Shown piece by piece: positions 34,384 through 45,498 of a DNA stretch of 64,000 nt. The stretch is from contig CM034550.1 in the NCBI GenBank assembly GCA_020055645.1, positions 13,343,001 through 13,407,000 on the forward strand, given 5' to 3'. The stretch's first letter is position 1; the number at the start of each line of letters is the position of its first letter. Both the position numbers and the translations under genes were made by a program. The notes under the pieces were generated by a model, which worked only from the letters and a program-made list of their open reading frames with translations, was not told where the DNA came from and did no database searches. Origin of the DNA: Tomocerus qinae (taxonomy: Eukaryota > Arthropoda > Collembola > Entomobryomorpha > Tomoceridae).

Positions 34384-37300
34384 TTCTCCCCTCTGATGGA
34401 CCCTTTAGGGTTTCATCCTTATTCACTGTAACGTTGAGAACACTCAATTTTGCCACAGGCCGCTTGAAATGCCCCGTTGCTGTCCTCACATCCGCTACTC
34501 GCACTTGACCATCCTTTCCTGGGTATGTAGCTGTGACAATTCCTTTCGGCCAACTGTTGCGTGGCATAGTATCATCCACAATGATAACCACGTCACCTTC
34601 CTTCACAGGATGTCTTTTCTCGTGCCACTTAGTTCGCCGCACTAACGTAGGTAGATATTCCCGGATCCACCTTCGCCAAAATGTGTCTGCCAGCTGCTGA
34701 GTAATCCTCCACTGCTTCCTCAATTGTAGATCATCACTAGAGAATATCCCCGGCTGCTGCATCGCACTCGATGTCCCGATCAAGAAATGGTTTGGTGTCA
34801 AACTCTCCCCATCCTTATCATCCATTGAGACATCCGTCAGTGGCCGACTGTTTACTATATTTTCAGCTTCCACCATCAATGTCTGCAGGACTTCCTCCCT
34901 TGGACATCTCTCGTTCAGGGTCGCACGCAGGGCCGTCTTAACCGCTTTCACCATTCTTTCCCAGCTCCCCCCCATGTGGGGTGCTGATGGAGGTATGAAA
35001 TGCCACTCGATTTTCCTAATGGCCATCTCACGAGTGAGCTCCTCCTGATCTAGTTCCTCCAAAGCCTGCCGCAACTCCTTATCCGCTCCTCTCAGGTTTG
35101 TTCCATTATCTGAGAAGATTTTCCTTGGGTAGCCTCTTCTCCCAATCATCCTTCTAATCGCCTGGATAGCCGAGTCCGTTGACAACGAAGCCGCAATCTC
35201 CAGGTGAATAGCTCTGGTGGATAAACAAGTAAACAAAACACCATATCTCTTTTCATGCCTCCGTCCTATAGTCACTGTCATAGGCCCAAAGTAATCCATC
35301 CCCGTATTAGTAAATGGACGCACGAAACTCTCTAATCGACACTCTGGTAAGTCTCCCATGCGTGGCACTGCAGGAACGACTTTCCTGTTCTGACAAAACA
35401 AACAGTCTCGCCAAACTTTCTTCAAACTTGTCCTGGCTTTGATTATCCAGTACTGCTGTCTCAATTCATTGAGCACAAATTCCACACCTGCATGCCCTGC
35501 TTTGACATGAAAGTGCTCCATCAGCAGTTTCACTGTTTCACTTTTGGGGTTCAAAATCACCGGTCTTTTCGCATTGTCCCCCAAATTCGCAGCTCTAGTC
35601 AACCTACTATTTAACCGCATCAATCCAATATTATCCATAATTGGATCCAAAGCATAAATCGAACTGCTCTTGGGAATAACTTTCCCCTTCGACAGATGCT
35701 CCATTTCTTCCGCATAGTCCTCCCATTGTGCTCTTAACAGTAGCTGTTGTTCTGCCTGCTCCAGTTCCACTATTGTCAATTCATTTGACTCAGGTTTCCT
35801 GGTCAAGGTCTTTCTACATCGATTCGCAAACCGATATATCCAAGCAGTAGAACGCACTAACCTGACCCACTTAGAGAACCTATGCACTTCAGGCAAATGA
35901 GGGAATTGCTTTACTTCCCTTGCAGTCGCAGTGACCTCTGCCTTAATTTCCAGCTCTTCTGTATTCACTGCACTACACACTTGCTTTTCCACTGGCCAGT
36001 TCTCGGGTTCCATCTTCAGAAACTCTGGCCCCGTGAACCACCGGCTGTCACTCTTAACAGATGTGGACTCACTTCTTGTGCCCTCGTCTGCCACATTTTC
36101 CTCTGAGGGCACCCACCGCCAGTTACTCACTTCTGACGTTTCCAATATTTCACCAATTCTGAATGCCACGAACTGCTTGTATTTTCTGGCATCAGATCTA
36201 ATCCAACACAATACATTTCTTGAGTCAGACCAAAACTGCACTTTCGCCACTGGAATATCCAACTCCTCTTTTATTGTGTTGCTCAATCTCACTCCCATAA
36301 CTGCAGCTTGTAATTCCAATCTCGGTACAGTCATAGGTTTCAATGGCGCTACTCTTGTTTTCGCCATGACAAACGCTACTTCCACATCACTCTCACTTGT
36401 CATTCTCAAGTAAGCTACTGCACAAAATGCCTGCAAACTTGCATCTACAAATATGTGTAGCTCTCTCACAACATCTTTTACTCGTCTCTGAGTAAAAGCT
36501 CTTGGAATCTGTAGCTTCGTCAAATTAAATAACTCATCAATCCATTTATGCCAAACACTACTCAACTCAAGTGGCAGTTCATCATCCCAGTCTATTCCAG
36601 ATCTCCAAATGTCCTGTAGTAATACCTTCACTCTCACAGTGTAAGACGAAAGCATGCCAAGTGGATCAAAAACTGACATAATCAATTTGAGCACTTCGCG
36701 TTTCGTAGGTATTTTCTCCCCTGACACGATTTTCTTGTCCAGACGAGGAAAATGACTCTTAAAGGTAAAAACATCTGTATTAGAATCCCAATACAGCCCA
36801 AGAATCTTTTCCACTTGAGGAGATTCTCTGTTCAGGTTTTTCTGTTCTTCTTGTCTTAATTCCTCTGGTATAGTATTTAGTACTTCTGCTGAAGTACATA
36901 TCCACTTGGTTATTTTAAAGCCTCCACTTGCGTGAATCTTTATGACTTCTTGGATTAACTGAATTGCGTCTTCTTCAGTATCCACACTATCCAAGTAGTC
37001 GTCCATGTAGTGTTTCCTTTTAATTGCATCCACAGCCTTTGGATGCCTTTGCATAAATTGCTCAGCATTACGATTTCGCACATACTGTGCCGAGGCGGGG
37101 CTTGAACTCGCTCCAAATATCATCCGTGACATTTGATAAGTATCAGGCTCCCGCTGTCTGTCGGCTCCCCTCCATAGGAACCTCAAAGCCCGTTGATCTT
37201 CCTCTATTATCTTGATTTGATGGAACATTTCGGCTATGTCTGCACTAAAGGCTATTCTTCCCTGCCTAAAACGCAGTAACATGCCGCCTAAAGAATTATA

Positions 37301-40300
37301 GAGATCCGGTCCAATTAGCAGCATGTCATTCAAACTGACACCTTGCACTTTTGCAGCTGCATCAAACACCAAACGTATCTTCCCAGGTTTATGTGGGTTG
37401 ACTACGCCAAAATGAGGCAGATACCATGTTCTCCTGTCTTGCTTATTTGCCTCTTCCGGATTTAATTTACGAGCATATCCTTTCTGTAAGTATTCTTGAA
37501 TCTTACTTTCATATAGCTGACCAAACTCAGCATCTCTATCGATCTTCCTTTCGATATTTCTCAAACGACTGTAGGCCATTGCCCTACTGTGTGGCAACTC
37601 AACATTGTTGTCTCTCCAAAGCAAGCCTGTTTCCCATCTATGACCAACTTTCTTTGTTGTTGCTTTCATAATCTCTTCAGCTTGCGTTTCTTCTTTGCCT
37701 TTCAATTTCACCTTTGGCACCTGTACTCCAAAGGACTCCGTCTTGAAAGACTCCTTCACCATTCTGTGAAGTTCTTCATCATTAGCAGACACGGTAGAGT
37801 GTAGACACAACTCTTTTGATTTTCCATTCCATTTTCCCGTGTTGCCGTGAATCACCCATCCTAATTTCGTCTTTGATAAGACAGGCTCGTCTGGTTTTCC
37901 TTCATGAATTTCCCTTGCAATAATGAGATGAATATTATCTTGACCGATCAATATTCTCGGAGTTGCATTGTGATATGCCAAAGCTCCTCTCCGCCGAAGG
38001 TGTGGAGATCTTTTCTTAAGTTGACCTACATTCACACTTTGTGTTGGCAGATCCAATGATTTAATTGTTCTAACTCGTTTCATTACATAAACTTCACCAC
38101 CTTGGCTACTCTGGATACTCACAGTTACAATTCGTGAGTCAGGGAAATTCTTTACTGCTTTTACAAGTCGCAACTTGAAAGGCTCTTTTTTCCCTTGAAT
38201 TCCCAAACGCTCAATCAACTCCTCTTCAATGAGTGTGGTTGTAGAGCAATCATCCAGCAACGCATAGGTATCTATTTTTCCTGCCGGCCCAATTAACCGC
38301 ACGGGAATCACTCGCAATAAAACCTCACTGGAACCGTTCTTCTCTGTCGATCCCACTGCATTGCATTTCTCCACCTTTCCATCTTTTCTTTTCCAGTGAA
38401 GAGATGTATGGTGGTTCCTATTACAATTATCTATCTTGCATTGCCTTGTCGAATTACAAGTCAATGTAGAATGATCTTTTCCTAAACAAAGGAAACATCT
38501 TCGTTTTTGTGTCGCCCACTTCCATCTGTCATCGACTGAAAGTTGCGTGTATTCTTTGCAGTTACCAACAATATGTGGTCCATCACAATAGTAACATTTG
38601 CAATTTTCTACATTCTTCTCCGTAGTACTAAATGTAGTTTCCTTCCTAACATTTCTGCCACCGAATGTAGATTTCTTCTCATAAGTTTTCTTCTCAGTAG
38701 CACCCAACTCTGTCTCTCCAATAAGCAGAGCTGCAGTGGCTTTCTCTTGCATCCAATCTGAGAAGTCTCTCAAGTTTGGCACTTTCTTGTAGTCTCTCTC
38801 CATCCTCTCCGCCCAGTTAATCTTCATAGACGCAGGCAACTTATGCAACAGTTCCTTGAGAAGCATGGGATTTGACAAATATTCTCTTCTTTTCAAATTC
38901 TCAATAGTGACTACAAGATTTTCCACTTTAGTACCAAACTGCACAAGAGTAGAGGGCTTGTCTTCTCTTACTCCTGTTATCTGTCGAACGTTGTTGGTGA
39001 TTTTCTCAATAATCACTTCCGGTCGTCCGAATCTCCTTTCCAGCATGCCGATAATTTTCGTCACATTATCGGGAGTTACTAGCAACGCATGCACAGATTC
39101 CCTGGCTATTCCTTTTAAGCATTTCTGTAATCTGTACAAATTCTCCGCATTACTATAACCGCACATTGCTGTAGATTGTCTATATTGGCTGATGAATGCC
39201 AACCACTCTTCTGGCTCTCCTGCATAGAAAGGCAAATCCTTTCCTATAGTTTTCCTGGCTTGCAGCTGCCTCTTCGTAGGCTCTTCTGCCGCCAAGCCAC
39301 TCGCAAAATAATTTGACTCATTTGCTCGAGCGATAAAGTTCCCAAGTGGATCTCCGTCGCTGTCGCTTCCGTCTGGGTCGTTGCCCCCGCCGCCCAGGAC
39401 ACGCCGACTATCTCTCTGAGATTTATCATTTATCTCATTATCAACACGGGCAGGCTCGTCATTTGAACGCCCCGTAGTTGTTCTTGCGGGTTCTCCTTTT
39501 GAGTTCTCCGCTGCATCATTGGTGGGACCTCCAGCTGTAGTCCCTTTTTCCCTGGTCACAGGCTTTCCATTTGAGACAGCTGCACCAATCAGGTTCATCA
39601 TTGCAGGTCCTCCATCCGAGGCCCCTGTTACCCTGGCCACAGTCTCTCCATTTGAGACAACCGCACCACTCAGGTTTATCATTGCAGGTCCTCCATCCGA
39701 GGCCCCTGTTACCCTGGCCACAGTCTCTCCATCTGAGACAACCGCACCACTCAGGTTTATCTTTAGCAAATCATTCCTTGCTATCAATTCATCTATCTTA
39801 TCAAGATCAGCATGTAATTTTTCATGAGACAATCTTTTTCTTTCTAGATCTCTCAGCATAGTGGCTCGCACTTGCAGGAGTGTAGCATTCACGCTCGTGG
39901 TTTCATTCATATAGTCAATATGTTGTTGTATTGTATGTCTGACTCTCCCAAGCTCAGACGACTCAGGGGACGAATCTTCGTCTCCGTGTACATTTACAAC
40001 AGTTCTTCTCTCATCCATATTTTCCAAGCGTTTTCGCTCTTCATTCTGGAATCTCAACATATAAGATTCTGTTGGCGAATTTCTTCCACCAACATTCGCA
40101 TCTGCATTCCTCTTAATCAGAGGTTCTCGGGAGGAATCTATTATTTCTCCTTCTTCAATTTCCTCTCCTTCCGCCCATTCAGACGCATGGAACATTGAAG
40201 GATCGAAATAATTTTCCCAATCAATGGGATTAGCCGGGTTCGGATTCACCGGGCTCGGCACTCTCGCTCTCCCGATTGGAGTGGAATGTGGTACTGGTGG

Positions 40301-40408
40301 CTGCACGTTTCTCCTTCTCGTTGGAGATGGCAACCTTCCATATTCTGGCTGTTCTCCTCTAATTCGACGGCTCTCTCGATCGCCTTTCATTCTCGAGAAG
40401 AAATTCAT
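34379..40408 (-). CDS. BEL/Pao Gag-Pol polyprotein, right copy, intact
   Basis: One open frame of 2009 codons. Approximate layout: Gag N-terminus with three related GDGE/GNGE repeats (residues 215-285); DUF1759-like region (385-530); zinc knuckles CYYCDGPHIVGNC (about 607) and CFLCLGKDHSTLTC (about 636); aspartic protease of the DUF1758 type with LLDDCS (about 718); reverse transcriptase with HYMDDYLDSV (about 1133); Pao peptidase/RNase H region with FWSDSRNVLCW (about 1393); integrase with HHCC zinc finger (1633-1672), TGMDYFGP (about 1704) and FSDNGTN (about 1766); C-terminal DUF5641-like region (about 1885-1985). All catalytic motifs seen are intact. The TAG stop lies 3 bases inside the 3' LTR. 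Copies of this element could be active, given near-identical LTRs. Confidence 0.96.
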   Translation of the reverse strand: MNFFSRMKGDRESRRIRGEQPEYGRLPSPTRRRNVQPPVPHSTPIGRARVPSPVNPNPANPIDWENYFDPSMFHASEWAEGEEIEEGEIIDSSREPLIKRNADANVGGRNSPTESYMLRFQNEERKRLENMDERRTVVNVHGDEDSSPESSELGRVRHTIQQHIDYMNETTSVNATLLQVRATMLRDLERKRLSHEKLHADLDKIDELIARNDLLKINLSGAVVSDGETVARVTGASDGGPAMINLSGAVVSNGETVARVTGASDGGPAMMNLIGAAVSNGKPVTREKGTTAGGPTNDAAENSKGEPARTTTGRSNDEPARVDNEINDKSQRDSRRVLGGGGNDPDGSDSDGDPLGNFIARANESNYFASGLAAEEPTKRQLQARKTIGKDLPFYAGEPEEWLAFISQYRQSTAMCGYSNAENLYRLQKCLKGIARESVHALLVTPDNVTKIIGMLERRFGRPEVIIEKITNNVRQITGVREDKPSTLVQFGTKVENLVVTIENLKRREYLSNPMLLKELLHKLPASMKINWAERMERDYKKVPNLRDFSDWMQEKATAALLIGETELGATEKKTYEKKSTFGGRNVRKETTFSTTEKNVENCKCYYCDGPHIVGNCKEYTQLSVDDRWKWATQKRRCFLCLGKDHSTLTCNSTRQCKIDNCNRNHHTSLHWKRKDGKVEKCNAVGSTEKNGSSEVLLRVIPVRLIGPAGKIDTYALLDDCSTTTLIEEELIERLGIQGKKEPFKLRLVKAVKNFPDSRIVTVSIQSSQGGEVYVMKRVRTIKSLDLPTQSVNVGQLKKRSPHLRRRGALAYHNATPRILIGQDNIHLIIAREIHEGKPDEPVLSKTKLGWVIHGNTGKWNGKSKELCLHSTVSANDEELHRMVKESFKTESFGVQVPKVKLKGKEETQAEEIMKATTKKVGHRWETGLLWRDNNVELPHSRAMAYSRLRNIERKIDRDAEFGQLYESKIQEYLQKGYARKLNPEEANKQDRRTWYLPHFGVVNPHKPGKIRLVFDAAAKVQGVSLNDMLLIGPDLYNSLGGMLLRFRQGRIAFSADIAEMFHQIKIIEEDQRALRFLWRGADRQREPDTYQMSRMIFGASSSPASAQYVRNRNAEQFMQRHPKAVDAIKRKHYMDDYLDSVDTEEDAIQLIQEVIKIHASGGFKITKWICTSAEVLNTIPEELRQEEQKNLNRESPQVEKILGLYWDSNTDVFTFKSHFPRLDKKIVSGEKIPTKREVLKLIMSVFDPLGMLSSYTVRVKVLLQDIWRSGIDWDDELPLELSSVWHKWIDELFNLTKLQIPRAFTQRRVKDVVRELHIFVDASLQAFCAVAYLRMTSESDVEVAFVMAKTRVAPLKPMTVPRLELQAAVMGVRLSNTIKEELDIPVAKVQFWSDSRNVLCWIRSDARKYKQFVAFRIGEILETSEVSNWRWVPSEENVADEGTRSESTSVKSDSRWFTGPEFLKMEPENWPVEKQVCSAVNTEELEIKAEVTATAREVKQFPHLPEVHRFSKWVRLVRSTAWIYRFANRCRKTLTRKPESNELTIVELEQAEQQLLLRAQWEDYAEEMEHLSKGKVIPKSSSIYALDPIMDNIGLMRLNSRLTRAANLGDNAKRPVILNPKSETVKLLMEHFHVKAGHAGVEFVLNELRQQYWIIKARTSLKKVWRDCLFCQNRKVVPAVPRMGDLPECRLESFVRPFTNTGMDYFGPMTVTIGRRHEKRYGVLFTCLSTRAIHLEIAASLSTDSAIQAIRRMIGRRGYPRKIFSDNGTNLRGADKELRQALEELDQEELTREMAIRKIEWHFIPPSAPHMGGSWERMVKAVKTALRATLNERCPREEVLQTLMVEAENIVNSRPLTDVSMDDKDGESLTPNHFLIGTSSAMQQPGIFSSDDLQLRKQWRITQQLADTFWRRWIREYLPTLVRRTKWHEKRHPVKEGDVVIIVDDTMPRNSWPKGIVTATYPGKDGQVRVADVRTATGHFKRPVAKLSVLNVTVNKDETLKGPSEGRM
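34384..34394 (-). other. Polypurine tract, right copy
   Basis: Same AGAGGGGAGAA tract as in the left copy, abutting LTR 2. Confidence 0.75.
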
Positions 40409-40457
40409 GGGATTGTAACTTTATCTTTATTCAAATTTCAAGATCCTAGATCCTTGA

Positions 40458-40474
40458 TCCGGCTCGAAGGACCA
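40458..40474 (-). other. Primer binding site, tRNA-Tyr, right copy
   Basis: Identical to the site in the left copy, two bases from LTR 3. Confidence 0.85.
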
Positions 40475-40476
40475 GC

Positions 40477-41718
40477 TGTTGTCGGTTGTCAGTAGTCCCC
40501 GAGATTCTTCTATAGCTGGCGAAGGACCACCCCAGTTGACAATTAAACTGAGGAAATTTATTTCTACACTACTCTGCACTACTCAATTAGTCACAATTTC
40601 GAAACAGTATTTATGTCGAACGGAATGTGTAAGGTTTTATTGATACTTATACGAAGCCAATTACAACACAAAATAGATATTCACTGAGCGTTCATCCACA
40701 AGCGTTCAGCCGTTCAGCGTTCAGCCGTTCAGCCTTTCTGTTATTTCACTCCTCTTGCTAGTGGATCAACCGAATACCTGCAAGTTACAATCCCTACTCG
40801 ATGTTCACAATACAAACAATTTCAATAGGTTTCAATAGAATGAAAAGGTTCAATTACAATAGAATTACAAAGAGAGCCACGATGTTACAAAGTTAGAGGG
40901 AGAAACACACTAGGTACTATTTAGCTACCTACTCGAAGTATTGCATACCTAAATCCGTAAACGGGATATTCTCTCAACTCATTACGGCCACATGCCGACA
41001 ATGTTACGGGAGAGAAAATCAACTAGACACAATTCCACCACAATCAACTTTGGCTGTCCGCCGTGTAAATGCCCGACTTGAGTCCCTTATCGCAATAAGG
41101 CAAATCTCAAGCCTACCTGACTTTATTCAGTAGGCAAATACTTGGCGAACAGACAGCTCAAATGAGGTCTGTTCTCTCTTTTACTAAATAGGCTCCACCC
41201 TTACTCTCAAGATTTTGCCATTCTCAATCTTTCTAACTTCTGTGACAAATAACATTACAGTTGGTCAACTGCGATTATTGTTTGCCTGAGTTTAAACACA
41301 GTGTGTATTTTCCTACTTATTCTCTCCACTCTAATACAAAGGCTCAATTTTCTCATTGTCAACTTGCGTAATACAATTTTCATTTCATTGGATAAACGAA
41401 GATGAGCTGAGATTTTCTCTGACCAATGCCCACTTACGCGTGTAAGCTATTTACACGTGTCACAATTAATTTCCCCCAGAAATCAATACAATTCCACTCT
41501 CAACTCATCTTGTCTATATAAATTTCTAGACATCCCTATACAATTCCAGACATTTTTCCAGACATAGGCAATTAAGTATATCATACTACATGACTCACAC
41601 AAATACATTCACATTCTACTTCACACTACAATACAATACTAACATGAATAGAATTGAAACTGACCCTTAGTCCATTGTTACAATCTAAAAGGGCCTGTTC
41701 CCTTCGTTCACCACTACA
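40477..41718 (-). repeat. LTR 3 (5' LTR of the right copy)
   Basis: 1242 bp, one T shorter than the other LTRs in the T-run near 41180. It is followed directly by the CTATC target duplication at 41719-41723. Confidence 0.95.
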
Positions 41719-42030
41719 CTATCCAAACAAGTGGCTGAATTGGGCATTGAAACTTTAACAAGTGATGGTGATAGTCGATAGTACTCTCAAATACTTTTGG
41801 GGACTGTGGGTAATTTTTTGTGTAAAAAATATTCACAGTGATGAAAGGATGTTAGATTAAATAAAATTACCACTTACAACTTGTATGTTGTAAATCTACC
41901 TGTATGATTTACATGGATAAAAAATATGAATCATGCAAATGCATGCAAAATAAGCAAACCAATAAATTGCTATTTAAAAGTGAATATTCGACAAGATATT
42001 CGACGACATTCGATAACTTTATAATATTTA
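41719..42030. other. Flank between the retrotransposon and the foldback element
   Basis: Begins with the CTATC duplication. Reading across the original insertion site, one frame gives SKQVAELGIETLTSDGDSR and then a stop, vaguely transposase-like but too short to assign. The TA target dinucleotide of the next element is at 42029-42030. Confidence 0.4.
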
Positions 42031-43552
42031 CTGATAGTTTCAGTAGTCCGTGAAACCGCTATTTGGGAGTTGCACCTGGATACGCATTCTGATTGGTCGA
42101 AATTTTTTGAATCCAGCGTTCTGATTGGCTATTGCAGTAATGAATATTCTATAGATTCCCCAGATGGGGGAATTTTAACAACATTTTGCAATTACTACAA
42201 AATACAATACATCCATGAATATTATACACAATGTATACAAAGTTTAAGCGTTGCAATATACAACAACGAAGTCGAATCATTATGAATCATTTACCCATAG
42301 TAATATAAACATTCGTTTTGCAAAACACCAGAAGTACAAAGTTGTTATATGAACATAGTAATTTAAAACCTTTGTTGTTGAAATGCGAATTCAATAATAT
42401 TATAATTTTACTACATTTACTAAATTGATAACATAGCAATCCTAATAACATCAGACAGAACTCTGTAGAACTCTTCGGCTGAATTTAGGCAGCGGTACTT
42501 CGTTTCCGCTGTTGCCACTAACCCCCGATACCTCCCAACGGCAACGGCGGCAACGAAGTAGTGCTGCTTAATTTCAGACGAACTCTTCCTCTGTTCTGAT
42601 GTTGTTGTAAGTTGTTATTGCTATTTTGCTATTATAATTTTAGTAAATGTATGTGATCAGTTTTAACCAAATGAAGAAAAGTATTATTGAATTCGCAGTT
42701 CAACATCAACGTTTTTTAGCCCATTACATCGATTTGTGCTTCTGTGAGCTTATTCTGAGATCCGAGTAATTTTGGTTGCAGGATTAAAGTTACAACCAAA
42801 AGTTATGATGGCCTTGCAACCAAAAATAAACAGGTATTCTGGGAGCTTATTCTGAGATCCGCGTAATTTTGGTTGCAGGATTAAAGTTACAACCAAAAGT
42901 TATGCTGGCCTTGCAACCAAAAATAAACAGGTATTCTGGGAGCTTATTCTGAGATCCGCGTAATTTTGGTTGCAGGATTAAAGTTACAACCAAAAGTTAT
43001 GCTGGCCTTGCAACCAAAAAAAAACTGGTATTCTGAGGTTTTTTGACAATTTGGTTGCAAATTTGGTTGCAAATTCGTTGTCGCCATGGATATTGCATTA
43101 GTTACAACCAAATGTTACACCAACTTTTGACCTGTTGTAAGCTTCCATTTGCAACCAACCTCTCTCAGAATACCACTTTATATTTTACAACCGATTAGTT
43201 CTACAACGAAAGTTACTACCACCTCAGAATAAGCTCCCTGTTTATATATAGCTGGTGTTTTGCAAAACGAGTGTTTATATTACTATGGGTAAATGATTCA
43301 TAATGATTCGACTTCGTTGTTGTATATTGCAACGTTTAAACTTTGTATACATTGTGTATAATATTCATGGATGTATTGTATTTTGTAGTAATTGCAAAAT
43401 GTTGTTAAAATTCCCCCATCTGGGGAATCTATAGAATATTCATTACTGCAATAGCCAATCAGATCGCTGGATTCAAAAAATTTCGACCAATCAGAATGCG
43501 TATCCAGGTGCAACTCCCAAATAGCGGTTTCACGGACTACTGAAACTATCAG
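42031..43552. mobile_element. Foldback element with 300-bp inverted arms, TA-flanked
   Basis: Outer arms of about 303 bp (42031-42334 and 43250-43552) are nearly perfect reverse complements. Termini read CTGATAGTTTCAGTAG, flanked by TA on both sides, as in Tc1/mariner-type target duplication. The interior holds a second, more diverged palindrome centred near 42530 (GCAGCGGTACTTCGTT against AACGAAGTAGTGCTGC) and a 97-bp tandem repeat. No transposase frame is present, so it is non-autonomous. The two open frames in the arms, of 71 and 87 codons, are the same arm sequence read from either end and are not treated as genes. Confidence 0.85.
42745..43040. repeat. 97-bp tandem repeat, three copies, inside the foldback element
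   Basis: The CTGAGATCCG start recurs at 42755, 42852 and 42949. Each unit contains TTTTGGTTGCAGG and CCTTGCAACCAAAA, themselves inverted repeats, so each unit can fold on its own. Confidence 0.88.
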
Positions 43553-43800
43553 TATATGCATTTAGTATATGAGATAGATTTATTGTTCTATGGCAACATT
43601 TCTTCGAGATATATTGATAAATTATAATGATAAGAAAATGATAAGGTTTTAAAATGTAGTACTACGACTACGACTATGATATGAAAGTATTATCCCATAA
43701 GAGGAAGCATTTTTCTCAATTTATCGATCGAAAACTGTCGTTTATATTTTGAAAAAAACTGAAGAAATAGTAAATCTGTTTTAGTTAGCATTTCGCAAAA

Positions 43801-45498
43801 ATGGATAGCAATGCAATGAAATTGTGCACAAATAACTCGGATCTGCAAACAAATCTCTCCTTCTTTCGCCGAATAGTAAGTAAAATTGGATTCCCTTATT
43901 TCATCTACGCGGTACATTATATACTAGGATAAAAATTGAATTTGCAATGTTAATTTTCTCAGGGATTGAAGTATAATCGTCTCATCCAGGTGAATACAAT
44001 GACATTAAATTCAGTGCTACATGATGGAACAATGGCCCCTTGGGTTCCAAGTCACGGTAACAAACCAAGTCTGGATTATTTTTTTATATTCGATGGAACT
44101 CAGTTTATCAGTGCTGGTCCCACTGGCTGGAACATTTGTCGATTGTAAATACAATTTTCGGAATAATTTATTATATGGTTTAGAAAATTGATTTCAAAAG
44201 TTGGGTATTTTTTTATTTTCAGCGGAGTGACTCTCAGTCACAATAGAGGAGACGAATACGTAAATCTTAGGGTGTACCAGTATCCGAAATGTAATACTGA
44301 TGTGAAGATAGCGTATGATAAAGTAGAGCTAACACTAGCATTCATAAAACATAACGAAGCTACCCGCCCACAGTACAATCCAGATGAAATTCTGTTTAAA
44401 GCAGGTATTTACCATTTATTTAGATTGTATAAATTTATATACATTATTGAACAAGAGAAGAATATTACTGAAGAATAAATTAAAATACGCGGGATTATTT
44501 CCTTTTGTTCAGATATTAAAATGTCCTTGGGGCAAAAGTGTCATCTGCCAGAATGTGCCTGTCGTCAAGAAAAGCGTGAAATAATGTGTTCAAGAAATCC
44601 ATCTTTCATGACAATAAGTCAATTAGAACAACTCATCGAACCCATGAAGTCTACTGGAGAAAGTGTATATTACAAAATAAGTTTATTTTCTTCTTTGGAC
44701 CTCTGTTCCCATCAAAATAATTTTATCGAGACCTTTATGCGACAACCGAATGAGATTGATCGAGCAACATTGTCCCACAGCGAAGTAATGAAGAAAATAC
44801 TCAGAGAAAATGTATGTACTGATGTCAAATTAAAAATTGGAGATACATTTCTGGATTGCCATCGGTGTATTTTATCAGGTATTTAGTATTATTGGTTTTC
44901 TGCTAAGTATCTTAAAGATTAAAATTATAATTTGCAAAAACAGATGACCTACTCTCCGTTTTAATGTTTTTCCAGGACATAGTCAAGTGTTTGATGCAAT
45001 GTTGCAGACAGATATGAAAGAAAGAAATACAGGAGTGATTGAGATCGTGGATTTGTCTGAAAATTCTGCCGTAGCTTTACTAAACTATCTTTATCATGGA
45101 GAAATCTCTACAATGTCAGTAGATCCAGAAATTGCTCTTGAACTTATGAAAGCTGGAGAGAAATACGCCATATTACATTTGAAAGAAACAGCTCGAGAAT
45201 GTCTCCTTGCACTAAGATCTGAAAAAATTGATATTGCCTTTGCTTTAGAAATGTTCGTTCATTCCATGCAATTTGAAGAAGATTTGCCACTGCACGCTAA
45301 ATTTATCGGAGTGATTAAAATGTAGGGCAAAAGATACTACATTACAATTCAGTAACTGTTTGATAATTTCAATAATGATTCATTCTTTTGCATAGGAAGT
45401 CGCAAGAATTGGACAAATCAAATGTTTTCCAAAAGTTCCTGCAAGAAAACCCGAAATTAGGAGCAGATTTATTCAAAGCTGTCCTCAAATCGTCATAA
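43801..45498 (+). CDS. MATH-BTB (SPOP/TDPOZ-like) protein, six exons
   Basis: Exons 43801-43875, 43963-44144, 44223-44404, 44513-44878, 44976-45321 and 45396-45498 join in phase to 417 codons. The N-terminal 240 residues are a degenerate MATH-like region (WNICRFGVTLSHNRGDEYVNLRVYQYPK). The BTB domain starts near residue 247 with CTDVKLKIGDTFLDCHRC and continues through VFDAMLQTDMKERNTGVIEI and LLNYLYHGEI. A BACK-like tail ends FLQENPKLGADLFKAVLKSS. SPOP-type proteins bind substrate with MATH and CUL3 with BTB to form ubiquitin ligases. Here HSQ replaces the usual RSP before VF in the BTB. An intron splits the BTB after ILSG, at the same place as in the paralogue at 54298. Expression and substrate are unknown. 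Confidence 0.85.

Larger units (their letters stand above)
25808..41718 (-). mobile_element. BEL/Pao retrotransposon tandem: three LTRs, two internal regions
   Basis: Structure from left to right: LTR (25808-27050), internal (27051-33140), LTR (33141-34383), internal (34384-40476), LTR (40477-41718). All are in the same minus-strand orientation. The outer ends are bounded by the same pentanucleotide CTATC (25803-25807 and 41719-41723), so the whole array behaves as one insertion. LTRs begin TG and end CA and are almost identical, so the insertion is very recent. No envelope-like frame is present. Family assignment rests on the Gag-Pol order protease, RT, RNase H, integrase, with BEL/Pao-specific domains. 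Confidence 0.95.

Noticed and set aside
28547..40495. Many plus-strand frames of 60-160 codons across the retrotransposon
   Set aside because: They occur in duplicate because the internal region is duplicated, and they are antisense to Gag-Pol.
42070..43561. Two similar open frames (71 and 87 codons) at 42070 and 43298
   Set aside because: They are the same arm of a foldback element read from each end. There is no independent coding evidence.
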